64,000 nt of DNA from Streptomyces albiflavescens (lineage in GTDB: Bacteria; Actinomycetota; Actinomycetes; Streptomycetales; Streptomycetaceae), in the NCBI RefSeq assembly GCF_014645835.1, contig NZ_BMMM01000011.1:1-64000 (forward strand), written 5' to 3'. Below the pieces are notes generated by a model. The model ran no database searches and was not told the origin of the DNA. It saw only the letters and a list, made by a program, of their open reading frames with translations. Below are positions 11,221-19,873 of this stretch, piece after piece. The position numbers and the translations under genes are program-made. The first letter of the stretch is position 1. The number at the start of each line of letters is the position of its first letter.

Positions 11221-12879
11221 CTAGCTCACGTTGACCGCGGACCAGGCCGCCGCCACCGCCTTGTACTCCGTGCTGGTCGAGCCGTACAGGGCCGACGCCG
11301 CGGAGAGCGTGCCCGTGCGGGCGGACTTGTAGTTCGTCGTCGACGTGAAGTACGTCGTCAGCGCCTTGTACCAGATCTGCAGTGCCTTGGCGCGGCCGAT
11401 GCCGGTGACCGTGGAGCCGTTGGACGTCGGGGAGTTGTAGCTGACCCCGTTGATCGTCTTGGCGCCGCTGCCCTCGGAGAGGAGGTAGAAGAAGTGGTTC
11501 GCTACGCCGGACGAGTAGTGCACGTCCAGGTTGCCGACGCCGGAGGACCAGGAGTCGGCGGAGCCGCCGTCCTTGCTGGGCTTGTCCATGTAGCGCAGCG
11601 GGGTGCCGTCGCCGTTGATGTCGATCTTCTCGCCGATGAGGTAGTCACCGACGTCCTTGGAGTTCGCCGCGTAGAACTCGACGCCGGTGCCGAAGATGTC
11701 GGACGTCGCCTCGTTCAGACCGCCGGACTCACCGCTGTAGTTCAGGCCCGCGGTGTTGGACGTGACGCCGTGGCTCATCTCGTGGCCGGCCACGTCCAGG
11801 GACGTCAGCGGGTGGGTGTTGCCGGACCCGTCGCCGTACGTCATGCAGAAGCAGCTGTCGTCCCAGAAGGCGTTGACGTACGCGTTGCCGTAGTGCACGC
11901 GGGAGTAGGCGGCGACGCCGTTGTTCTTGATGCCGCTGCGGCCGAACGTGTTCTTGTAGAAGTCCCACGTCTCCTGCGCACCGTACGCGGCGTCGACGGC
12001 CGCGGTCTGGTCGGTGGTGGAGCTGGAGGCCGTGCCGGTGCCCCAGGTGTCGTCCGCGTCGGTGAACAGGGTGCCGGCCGACGAGCTGGTCCCGTGCGAC
12101 TTGTTGTACGTCTTGTGGCCGCCGCGCGTGGTGTCGTACAGCTGGTACGTCGAGCCCGACAGGGTGGTGTTGAGGCTGACGGTGCCCGAGTAGAGGCTCT
12201 TGCCGGTACCGGTCTCGATGCCCTGGTACGCGTAGAGCTTCTTGCCGGTCGCGGCGTCGGTGATGACGTGCAGCTCGTTCGGGGTGCCGTCGTCCTGGAG
12301 GCCGCCGACGACGGTCTCGTAGGCGAGGACCGGCTTGCCGCTGCCCGCCCAGATGACCTTGCGGGGCGCCTTGTCGGCGGTGGTCTTGTCCGAGCCCGCG
12401 GACTGCGCGGCGGTCAGCGCCTGCTTCTCGGCCTTGGCGGCGGCGATCTGCGGCTTGAGGGAGGTGACCTTGATGGTGGCCTTCGTCGCCTTGGTCACGC
12501 TCTGGGTCTTGCCGGGCTGCTGGTGGACGACCAGGTCGCCGCCGAGGACCGGAAGGCCGTTGTACGTGCGCTCGTAGCGGGTGTGGACGGTGCCGTCGGC
12601 GTCCTTGACGACATCGCGGACGACCAGCTTCTCCTTGGCGCCGAGGCCTATCTCCTGGGCCGTCTCGGTACTGGCGGCCTGGGCCTTCTGGATGAGGGTC
12701 GTACGCGCCGCCGAGGACAGCTGGACCGGGGCGCCGGCGAGGGTCGTCCGGCCCTCGGAGGTCGCCTCGGTCTGGGCGGATGCACCGGTGGTCATACCGG
12801 TGGTGAGCAGGGCTCCGGCCGCGACAGCGGTGGCTATGGCCAGAGTGGTGCGCTTGTGACGCGCGTAGAGGGGGGTCAC
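11221..12879 (-). CDS. Secreted M4 (thermolysin-type) zinc metalloprotease, short paralogue
   Basis: Extracellular neutral metalloprotease of 552 residues. It has a Sec signal peptide (to about ASAQ, 36), an FTP/PepSY propeptide (about 50-215) and the M4 catalytic domain. Zinc ligands are in HEMSH (366-370) and Glu390 (GGLNEATSD). It ends with the C-terminal M4 domain and no accessory module. The GTG start has AAGGAG seven bases upstream. It is the downstream member of a tandem pair whose other copy (13180-15225) carries a P-domain. A 99-bp block inside the catalytic domain is identical between the two genes. Confidence 0.95.
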   Translation of the reverse strand: MTPLYARHKRTTLAIATAVAAGALLTTGMTTGASAQTEATSEGRTTLAGAPVQLSSAARTTLIQKAQAASTETAQEIGLGAKEKLVVRDVVKDADGTVHTRYERTYNGLPVLGGDLVVHQQPGKTQSVTKATKATIKVTSLKPQIAAAKAEKQALTAAQSAGSDKTTADKAPRKVIWAGSGKPVLAYETVVGGLQDDGTPNELHVITDAATGKKLYAYQGIETGTGKSLYSGTVSLNTTLSGSTYQLYDTTRGGHKTYNKSHGTSSSAGTLFTDADDTWGTGTASSSTTDQTAAVDAAYGAQETWDFYKNTFGRSGIKNNGVAAYSRVHYGNAYVNAFWDDSCFCMTYGDGSGNTHPLTSLDVAGHEMSHGVTSNTAGLNYSGESGGLNEATSDIFGTGVEFYAANSKDVGDYLIGEKIDINGDGTPLRYMDKPSKDGGSADSWSSGVGNLDVHYSSGVANHFFYLLSEGSGAKTINGVSYNSPTSNGSTVTGIGRAKALQIWYKALTTYFTSTTNYKSARTGTLSAASALYGSTSTEYKAVAAAWSAVNVS

Positions 12880-13112
12880 GCAAGCTCCTTCTTGTGGGGG
12901 CGACCGAACGGCGTGGGGTAGCCGAACGGAAGTGTGAAGTTGCGGTGCGGGTGAGCCGTGCGGTGGAAGCGTGCCATCTGGGGCGCGTACATGTCAGGAG
13001 CCCTTAAAGACCTTGGCCGAAAATCGTCCTCCGGGTGAACAGTGGGGTGCTCTGCGCCCAAGACCGATCTTCGTCAAGCGGCAGCAAAACCCGGGCCAGG
13101 ACCTGGCAAAGG
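12880..13112. promoter_or_regulatory. Promoter region of the short M4 protease gene
   Basis: No gene is seen. Positions 12992-13024 match a block upstream of the second M4 gene (15409-15441) at 28 of 33 bases. They share TGTCAGGAGC, then CTTGGCCG and AAAT. This marks a duplicated regulatory element. Confidence 0.55.
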
Positions 13113-13152
13113 GGGTGCCGCCCCGGGGAGTTGAACCTCCGGGACGGCACCC
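13113..13152 (-). terminator. Terminator downstream of the P-domain M4 protease gene
   Basis: 14-bp arms (GGGTGCCGCCCCGG / CCGGGACGGCACCC, one mismatch) and a 12-base loop lie 27 bp after the stop of the minus-strand gene. Confidence 0.75.
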
Positions 13153-13179
13153 TGTCCTTGCCGCGGCTTCGCCGGCGGT

Positions 13180-15225
13180 CTACGGGAACGTCAGCTTCCA
13201 GCTGTTGATGTAGCCGATGTCCTGTGCCGCCTGGTCCTGGACCTTCAACTTCCAGGTGCCATTGGCGACTTCGGAGGACGCGTTGACCGTGTAGGTCGCG
13301 TTCACGTTGTCCGCCGAGTCGGACGAGCTGAAGTTCTTCAGGCGGTAGGTCGAGCCGTCCGGGGCCACCAGATCGATGACCAGGTCACCGCGCCAGGTGT
13401 GCACGATGTCGACCGAGACCGCGAGGTTCGACGGCGCGTTGCCGGTGCGACCGGTGACGGTGATCGACGAGGTGACCGCCGCTCCGTTGTCCGGAATCGA
13501 TACGTCGGTGGTGTTCTCGAACGACGTACCGCCGCCACCGCCGCCGGGCCGTGAACCGACGTTCACGGCCGCCCAGGCGTTCTGCACGGCCGTGTACTCG
13601 GCGCTCGTGGTGCCGTACAGCTCACCCGCCGCCGCGAGCGTGCCGGTGCGGGCCGCCGCGTAGTTCGTGGTGGAGACGAACTTGGTGGTGAGCGCCCGGT
13701 ACCAGATCTGCAGCGCCTTGTCGCGGCCGATGCCGGTGACCGGAAGGCCGTCCGAGGTCGGCGAGTTGTAGCTCACGCCGTTGATGACCTTGGCGCCGCT
13801 GCCCTCGCTCAGCAGGTAGAAGAAGTGGTTGGCGACACCCGACGAGTAGTGCACGTCGAGGTTGCCGACACCCGAGTACCAGGAGTCGGCGGAGCCGCCG
13901 TCCTTGCTGGGCTTGTCCATGTAGCGCAGCGGGGTGCCGTCGCCGTTGATGTCGATCTTCTCGCCGATGAGGTAGTCGCCGACATCGGAGGTGTTGTTGG
14001 CGTAGAACTCGACGCCGGTGCCGAAGATGTCGGACGTCGCCTCGTTCAGACCGCCGGACTCACCGGAGTAGTTGAGGCCCGCGGTGTTGGACGTGACACC
14101 GTGGCTCATCTCGTGGCCCGCGACGTCCAGCGAGGTCAGCGGGTCGGCGTTGCCGGACCCGTCGCCGTACGTCATGCAGAAGCAGCCGTCGTCCCAGAAG
14201 GCGTTGACGTACGCGTTGCCGTAGTGGACGCGCGAGTACGCTCCCACACCGTTGTTCTTGATGCCGCTGCGGCCGAACGTGTTCTTGTAGAAGTCCCAGG
14301 TCTCCGCGGCGCCGTAGTGCGCGTCGGCACCGGCGGTCGCGGCGTTCGACGTGGTGCCGTTGCCCCAGGTGTCGTTCGTCTGGGAGAACAGCGTGCCGGT
14401 GCCGGACGTGCCGTGGTTCAGGTTGTACGTCTTGTGGCCGCCGCGCGCACCGTCGTTCAGCGTGAAGTTGGAGCCCGACTGGGTGGTCGTCAGGGTCACC
14501 TGGCCGCTGTACTGGGTGTTGCCGATGCCGTTCTTGATGCCCTGGTACTCGTAGAGCTTCTTGCCGGTGGCCGCGTCGGTGATGACGTGCAGCTGGTTCG
14601 GGGTGCCGTCGTCCTGGAGGCCGCCGACGACCGTCTCGTACGCCAGGACCGGCTTGCCGCTCGCCGCCCAGATCACCATGCGGGGCGCGCGGTCCGCGTC
14701 GGTCTTCTTCGAGCCCGCGGCCTTGGCGGCGGACAGTGCCTGCCGCTCCGCCTTGGAGGCGGCGACCGCAGGCTTGAGGGTGGCGACCTTGAGGGTGGCC
14801 TTCATCGCCTTGTAGACGTGCTCGGTCTTGCCGGACTTGGCGGTGTCGACCACCAGGTCGCCGCCGAGGACCGGGAGTCCGGCGTACGTCCGCTCGTAGC
14901 GGGTGTGGACGGTGCCGTCGTGGTCCTTGACGACATCGCGGGCCACCAGGCTCTCCTTGGACCCGAGGCCCAGGTCCTTGGCGGTGGTCGCCTTGGCGGC
15001 GTTGGCGTCGCGTATGAGCTCGGCGCGCTGCGAAGCGGTCAGCTTCATGGCGACTGCGCCCGGGTTGATCTTGCCCGACCGAGGTGCCTTCTCCGGGGCG
15101 GCGCTCGCGGCGCCCGACTGGACGGCCGCGGCCAACAGGGCGGAGACGCCGACGAGGGCGACGCCGGCGACACGGCGCTTGGTGATGTGGGAGGTGCGTC
15201 TGTGGGGAGAACTGCTACTCAACAC
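13180..15225 (-). CDS. Secreted M4 metalloprotease with C-terminal P/homoB domain
   Basis: Extracellular neutral protease of about 681 residues. It has a signal peptide (RRVAGVALVGVSALLAAAVQSGAASA), an FTP/PepSY propeptide, an M4 domain with DVAGHEMSHGV and GGLNEATSD, and a Gly-rich linker (PGGGGGGT). A proprotein-convertase P-domain of about 120 residues ends the protein (FENTTDVSIPDNGAAV to GYINSWKLTFP). P-domains commonly stabilise or target secreted proteases. AAGGAG lies three bases before the GTG at 15225 and six before the next codon, a TTG at 15222. The TTG is the better-spaced start; one residue is at stake. A tandem paralogue lies downstream. Confidence 0.94.
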   Translation of the reverse strand: MLSSSSPHRRTSHITKRRVAGVALVGVSALLAAAVQSGAASAAPEKAPRSGKINPGAVAMKLTASQRAELIRDANAAKATTAKDLGLGSKESLVARDVVKDHDGTVHTRYERTYAGLPVLGGDLVVDTAKSGKTEHVYKAMKATLKVATLKPAVAASKAERQALSAAKAAGSKKTDADRAPRMVIWAASGKPVLAYETVVGGLQDDGTPNQLHVITDAATGKKLYEYQGIKNGIGNTQYSGQVTLTTTQSGSNFTLNDGARGGHKTYNLNHGTSGTGTLFSQTNDTWGNGTTSNAATAGADAHYGAAETWDFYKNTFGRSGIKNNGVGAYSRVHYGNAYVNAFWDDGCFCMTYGDGSGNADPLTSLDVAGHEMSHGVTSNTAGLNYSGESGGLNEATSDIFGTGVEFYANNTSDVGDYLIGEKIDINGDGTPLRYMDKPSKDGGSADSWYSGVGNLDVHYSSGVANHFFYLLSEGSGAKVINGVSYNSPTSDGLPVTGIGRDKALQIWYRALTTKFVSTTNYAAARTGTLAAAGELYGTTSAEYTAVQNAWAAVNVGSRPGGGGGGTSFENTTDVSIPDNGAAVTSSITVTGRTGNAPSNLAVSVDIVHTWRGDLVIDLVAPDGSTYRLKNFSSSDSADNVNATYTVNASSEVANGTWKLKVQDQAAQDIGYINSWKLTFP

Positions 15226-15408
15226 TGACTCCTTCTGCGTGGCCGCGGGTCGCGCGGCCAGGGGAGACCGGACGATGGGTGACCCGTCCGGGCAGAACAG
15301 GCGGTACGCGGAACCAGGTGCATGGGGGTCGTACGGCATCTCACAGCGGCACAGCTATGGGGTTGCTGTGAAGTAGCCGTGGGAAGAGTGGCAGGGGATC
15401 ACGCCTTC

Positions 15409-15441
15409 TGTCAGGAGCGCATCAAGAACTTGGCCGGAAAT
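15409..15441 (-). promoter_or_regulatory. Duplicated upstream element of the M4 protease genes
   Basis: 28 of 33 bases agree with 12992-13024, upstream of the paralogous gene. Conservation in otherwise diverged leaders suggests a shared operator or promoter. The regulator is unknown. Confidence 0.5.
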
Positions 15442-15648
15442 GGTTCGTTGTCCGGGAGGTCATGTTCGGTATACGAACCCTTGGTTGGATGGTGTGCGGA
15501 TCTTCCCCGGCGTGTGCGGAGGAATTCGCTCCGGCGACATGCCCCGGGAACCGACGCGCAACAGATCCGGCACGATCCCGCCGAGCAACCGGCGGTCCGC
15601 CGGACTGCCGGTCCCGCGAGGGGAGTTGATGGCGCCCCGCTGCTCTTC

Positions 15649-16001
15649 AGGGGCGGCGGGGTCGGCCGAGTGAGCATCCGAGCGTGGCTGCTCTTCGTCC
15701 CCGGTGGCCGACGCTCGTCCACACCGTCAGCGCCTTCCTCCTCCGGCGGCGACTGGTGGGCGGGCAGGGCGCGCTGGACCACTCCGGCGGGTACGTCATC
15801 CCTCTCGCCGCCGGTACTTCGGGCTTTGTGGCGGCCGCCGTGATCGGCCCACGGCCGGCCCGCGACCGCGGGCACGGCGTCCCCGACAACCTCCCCCTGC
15901 TCGCCGTTTCAACGGCGCGCGAATGGCCTGTTCGTGAATTCGCGAACGCGGGACGAGGTCCTGGAGGGCGGCGGCGTCGCGGTGCACGAGGAGGCGTATC
16001 C
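15649..16001 (+). pseudogene. Decayed ammonium transporter (Amt family) gene
   Basis: Pieces of an Amt channel appear in shifting frames. RVSIRAWLLFVP starts near 15667. A frameshift leads to WPTLVHTVSAFLL, and another to GALDHSGGYVIPLAAGTSGF through VPDNLPLLAV (to about 15917). Intact Amt proteins read close to SGGYVIHLSSG there, so the pore His is a Pro. The following helices are missing. From about 15952, EVLEGGGVAVHEEAYP resembles the short Amt C-terminal tail, implying an internal deletion; this last match is weaker. No start, full length or frame survives, so it is not functional. Confidence 0.6.
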
Positions 16002-16091
16002 GGCGTACTCGGCCCGCATGGCGTACTCGGCCCGCATGGCGTACCTGGCTCGCATGGCGTACTCGGCTCGCATGGCGTACCTGGCTCGCAC
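16002..16091. repeat. 18-bp tandem repeat, five copies
   Basis: Five successive 18-bp units (GGCGTACTCGGCCCGCAT and variants with CTCGGCTCG or CTGGCTCG) lie head to tail, with a partial sixth. On the plus strand one frame gives a six-residue repeat AYSARM/AYLARM continuing from the Amt-like tail. It is likely a slippage expansion in decaying sequence. Confidence 0.85.
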
Positions 16092-16204
16092 GGCGTACCC
16101 GTACGCACGGCGGGCCCGTCGCGGCGGTGCCGCATGCGCGGCCCTGGCTCCGGGGCCGGGATCACACTGGCGGCGAAAGACGCTTCGACGGACCCAGCCG
16201 TATG

Positions 16205-17962
16205 TCAGTCGTCCGAAGGCCGTCGCTCCCCGTGCCACGAATGCCACAGCGCCGCGTACGCCCCCTCGGCGGCCACCAGCTGCTCGTGCGTGCCGAGTTC
16301 GGTCAGGCGGCCGTCCTCCATCACGGCCACCCGGTCGGCGTCGTGCGCGGTGTGCAGGCGGTGCGCGATGGCGATGACGGTGCGTCCTTCGAGTACGGCG
16401 GCCAGGGCACGTTCCGTATGGCGGGCGGTCGTCGGGTCCAGGAGTGCCGTGGCCTCGTCGAGGATCAGCGTGTGTGGGTCGGCCAACACGACGCGGGCCA
16501 GGGCGAGTTGCTGAGCCCGTGAGCCGTCCACCGGGTGGTCCTCGGGGCCCAGCCGGGTGTCGAGGCCCGCCGGCAGCTCCTCGGCCCAGTCCTCGGCGCC
16601 GACCGCGGCGAGAGCCGCCCACAACTCGGGGTCATTTGCGGCGGGTTCGGCGATCAGCAGGTTGTCGCGGACCGTGCCGAGGAACACATGGTGCTCCTGG
16701 GTGACCAGGACGACCTGCCGGCGCAGCTGCTCGGGGTCGAGCGCGACGATCGGCACCCCGCCGACCGTCACTGTGCCGGTGCCCGGCGCGTCCACGCCCG
16801 CCAGCAGTCTGCTCAGGGTGGTCTTCCCGGCGCCGGAGGGGCCGACCACGGCCAGCCGTTCCCCGGGCCGCACGGTCAGATCGACCCCGCGCAGCACCTC
16901 GCCCCCACGGTCGTAGGAGTAGCGCACACCGGTCACGTCGATCCGGTCGTCCACCGGGGTGGGGGAGCTGGACGGGACGGCCTGCGGAGCCCGGGCGAGG
17001 CCCTCCACACGGGCGAAGGAGGCGCTGCTGCTCTGCAGTTGTTCCACCCGGTTCAGGATCTGGTCCAGCGGCTCGCCCAGCTGGCGCATGTACAGGGCCG
17101 CGGAGACCACGACACCCAGGCTCATCGCACCCCGCGCGTGCAGCATGCCGCCCACCAGCAGCACTCCGACCACGGGAATGACGTACGAGATCTCCACGGC
17201 CGGGAAGAACACGCTGCGCAGGAACAGCGTCCACATCCGCTTCCGGCGGGCAATCTCCAGCGCGTCCCGGCTCGCGGCGATCCGGCGCTCCTGCAGCCCG
17301 AACGCCTCGACCGTGCGGGCGCCGGAAGCGGTCGCCGCGAGGATCTCGGCGATCTCCGACGTCGCGGCGCCCTCGGCGAGATAGCCGGCGCGGGCCCGGC
17401 GCAGATACCAGCGCAGCGCGAACCGGATGCCGACCAGGCCGAGCACCCCGCAGGCGCCGAGCAGCGGGTCGATGACGAAGACCGCGCCGAGGATGAACAG
17501 CGCCTGGGCGGAGGCGATGAGCAGCTCGGGCCCCGCGTCACGCAGCGTGTTGCCCACCACGGTGACGTCGGCGGTGCCGCGCGCGGTCAGGTCGCCCGTG
17601 CCCGCCCGCTCCACGACCGAGGCCGGCAGCGTCAGCGCCCGATCGACGAACTCCTCCCGCACCCGCGCCAGCGTCCGCTCCCCGAAGCGGTGCCCCACGT
17701 ACCTGGCCCACCGCGCCAGCAGCAGCTGCGCCAGCGAGCACACCAGGATGACGAACGCCAGCCGGTCCACGGCGCCCACACCGTCCCCGGCCCGTACGTC
17801 GTCGATGATCCGCCCGAGCAGCCAGGGGCCGACCAGACCGGCCACGGCGGCCAGTACGTTGAGGCCGAGCACGGCGACGAAGGCCCGCCCGTCCGCCCGG
17901 ATCAGCCGCACCGACGCCCGGCGCACATCGGCGGACTCGGCGATCGGCAGGTGTGCGCTCAT
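16205..17962 (-). CDS. ABC exporter half-transporter, catalytic subunit of heterodimer 1
   Basis: 585 residues: six predicted membrane helices in a type-I exporter domain (about 25-310), then an ATPase domain. Walker A GPSGAGKT (374-381, Lys380), Walker B LILDEAT (Asp502, Glu503) and the H-loop His534 (AIAHRL) are intact. The signature motif is VDGSRAQ (478-484) instead of LSGGQ. The ATG overlaps the stop of the upstream gene (ATGA), so the two are co-translated and probably form a heterodimer. The partner keeps LSGGQ and has lost the Walker motifs, so only one ATP site can be complete. The substrate is unknown. Confidence 0.93.
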   Translation of the reverse strand: MSAHLPIAESADVRRASVRLIRADGRAFVAVLGLNVLAAVAGLVGPWLLGRIIDDVRAGDGVGAVDRLAFVILVCSLAQLLLARWARYVGHRFGERTLARVREEFVDRALTLPASVVERAGTGDLTARGTADVTVVGNTLRDAGPELLIASAQALFILGAVFVIDPLLGACGVLGLVGIRFALRWYLRRARAGYLAEGAATSEIAEILAATASGARTVEAFGLQERRIAASRDALEIARRKRMWTLFLRSVFFPAVEISYVIPVVGVLLVGGMLHARGAMSLGVVVSAALYMRQLGEPLDQILNRVEQLQSSSASFARVEGLARAPQAVPSSSPTPVDDRIDVTGVRYSYDRGGEVLRGVDLTVRPGERLAVVGPSGAGKTTLSRLLAGVDAPGTGTVTVGGVPIVALDPEQLRRQVVLVTQEHHVFLGTVRDNLLIAEPAANDPELWAALAAVGAEDWAEELPAGLDTRLGPEDHPVDGSRAQQLALARVVLADPHTLILDEATALLDPTTARHTERALAAVLEGRTVIAIAHRLHTAHDADRVAVMEDGRLTELGTHEQLVAAEGAYAALWHSWHGERRPSDD

Positions 17963-19710
17963 CGCACGGCCTCCTCGGCGTCGACGGCCGACCGCGGGTC
18001 CGCGTCCGCCTCCAGGTCCGCCTCGCGGGCCACCAGCGCGCGGTAACCCGGCTCCCCGTCGAGGAGCTCGCGATGGGTTCCCACGGCCGCGACCTTGCCG
18101 TCGACCAGGAAACACACGGTGTCCACCTGGTCGAGGAGCAGCGGCGAAGTGCTGGTGACGAGGGTCGTGCGGCCGGAGCGCGCGGTGCGGAGCCGGGCCG
18201 CGACGGCCGCCTCGGTGTGCGCGTCGAGCGCAGAGGTGGGTTCGACCGCGAGCAGCACCTCGGGATCGGCGAGGAGCGCCCGCACGAGACGTACCCGCTG
18301 CCGCTGTCCGCCGGAGAGATTGCGGCCCTGCGCGTCGACGGGCGAGTCGAGACCGTCCGGCAGACCGAGGACGATGTCGTCCGCCACGGCCGCGTGCACG
18401 GCCCGTGTCACGGCTTCGTCGTCGTGCTCCCGGCTGCCCGAGACCAGGTCGCGCAGGGTGCCCGCGAACAGGTCGGCCTCGTTGTCCGCGACCAGGATCC
18501 GCTCGCGGACCTGCGGCAGGGCGATCTCGTCGAGCCGTACGCCGCCCCAGGTCACCGCCGATTCCGCATACCGGCCGAGGCGGTCGACCACGGCCGCGGA
18601 CTCCGCGGGGCGGGCACCGGCCAGCGCGGTCAGCCGCCCCGGCACCACCCGGACGCCGGACTCCGGATCGTGCAGCAGCGCGGGCGACGAGGGCCCGTCC
18701 AACGCGTCCGCGCGGTCGGCGGCGGGCTGGAGGGCCAGGAACCGTGCGACGCGGCGGGCGGCGACCACGCCCCGGCTGAGCTGGTAGCCGCACTCGATGA
18801 CGAAGGCCACCGGCATCACCAGGACCGCGACATAGCCGTACACCGACACCAACTCGCCGATGGTGATCTCCCCTTGGGCGGCCAGCCGGGCCGCGAGCCA
18901 CGTCACCACGGAGAGGAACAGCGTCGGCAGCCCCGTGCCCAGCGCCTGGAGCCAGCTCGTCGCCGAACCGACCCGGTATCCCTGCGCCCGCAGCGCCTGC
19001 GAGTCACGGCGGAAGGCGTCGGCGAACAGCCCCTTGCCGCCGAGGCCGTTGAGGACACGCAGGCCGCCGGCGAGGTCGCCGATCCGGGCGGTCAGCACGC
19101 CCTGCCGCTCGCGGTACTCCGTCTCCGTGCCCTGCAACCGCCTCATCAGTGGTCCGATGAGCACGGCGATCAGCGGCACGCCGAGCAGGATCACCACGGC
19201 CAGCTGGAGCGAGACCGACAGCAGCAGCGCCGCCACCACGCCGTAGGTGAAGAGCGCGGCCAGACCCGGGCCGACGACCGTCAGCGACACACTGATCGTC
19301 TGCACGTCGCCGACGCCGATCGTGACCACCTCTCCGGCCCCGACCTGGCGCGACAGCGCGGCTCCCAGCCGGGTCGACTGCTCGACCACGACCTTGACCG
19401 TGCGGAAGTTGGCGTCCATCCGGAGCTTGGTCATGGTGCGGTGCCGCATGACGCCCAGCCAGGCGTTGAACACCCCGATGCCCAGCACGGCGGCGGTCCA
19501 GCCGACCAGCGCGGACTGGTCGCCCGGCTCCAGACCGTCGTCGATCGCGCGGGACAGCAGATACGGCGTCAGCGCCAGGAGCGCCATCCACACGCTGGCG
19601 ATCAGCGCGCCGGTGGCGGACCGCCCCGCCTGCCGGGTGACCAGCCACCACAGATACCGCCAGCCGCCACGACAGTCCGGTGTCCCGGGATCCTCGTACG
19701 CGTCGATCAT
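17959..19710 (-). CDS. ABC exporter half-transporter with degenerate ATP site, heterodimer 1
   Basis: 583 residues, with an exporter membrane domain followed by a nucleotide-binding domain that keeps the fold but not the chemistry. The Walker A region is AGARPAESA (364-372) with no Lys. The Walker B Asp is Val489 (LLAVEPTSALD, Glu490 kept), and the H-loop His is Thr521 (TLVTSTSP). The signature LSGGQRQR (465-472) is perfect. This is the mirror image of its coupled partner, so it should supply only the signature half of the one working site. The start is the ATG after a GGGGAGGGG run. A P-loop this eroded may not bind ATP at all. Confidence 0.93.
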   Translation of the reverse strand: MIDAYEDPGTPDCRGGWRYLWWLVTRQAGRSATGALIASVWMALLALTPYLLSRAIDDGLEPGDQSALVGWTAAVLGIGVFNAWLGVMRHRTMTKLRMDANFRTVKVVVEQSTRLGAALSRQVGAGEVVTIGVGDVQTISVSLTVVGPGLAALFTYGVVAALLLSVSLQLAVVILLGVPLIAVLIGPLMRRLQGTETEYRERQGVLTARIGDLAGGLRVLNGLGGKGLFADAFRRDSQALRAQGYRVGSATSWLQALGTGLPTLFLSVVTWLAARLAAQGEITIGELVSVYGYVAVLVMPVAFVIECGYQLSRGVVAARRVARFLALQPAADRADALDGPSSPALLHDPESGVRVVPGRLTALAGARPAESAAVVDRLGRYAESAVTWGGVRLDEIALPQVRERILVADNEADLFAGTLRDLVSGSREHDDEAVTRAVHAAVADDIVLGLPDGLDSPVDAQGRNLSGGQRQRVRLVRALLADPEVLLAVEPTSALDAHTEAAVAARLRTARSGRTTLVTSTSPLLLDQVDTVCFLVDGKVAAVGTHRELLDGEPGYRALVAREADLEADADPRSAVDAEEAVR

Positions 19711-19873
19711 CCCCTCCCCCTTCTCTTCACGCCCCCTGCGCCCCCCGTCCCGTACCTGGGGCTCCGCGCCCAGGACCCCGCGCCTCGACACCGGAGGGGC
19801 CGACTTCTGCCCGCGCCGGCACCTCTCGGCCCGTTCGGCGGGACGGGCTGGGGCGGAGGGGGCGGAAGAACTC

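Noticed and set aside
16002..16091. 18-bp repeats as iterons of an origin
   Set aside because: No replication gene, AT-rich stretch or DnaA boxes nearby; the units extend the decayed Amt tail.
15684..16514. Plus-strand open frame of 276 codons that includes the Amt fragment
   Set aside because: Only the first third matches Amt, and the rest is out of frame or antisense to the ABC exporter; treated as pseudogene instead.
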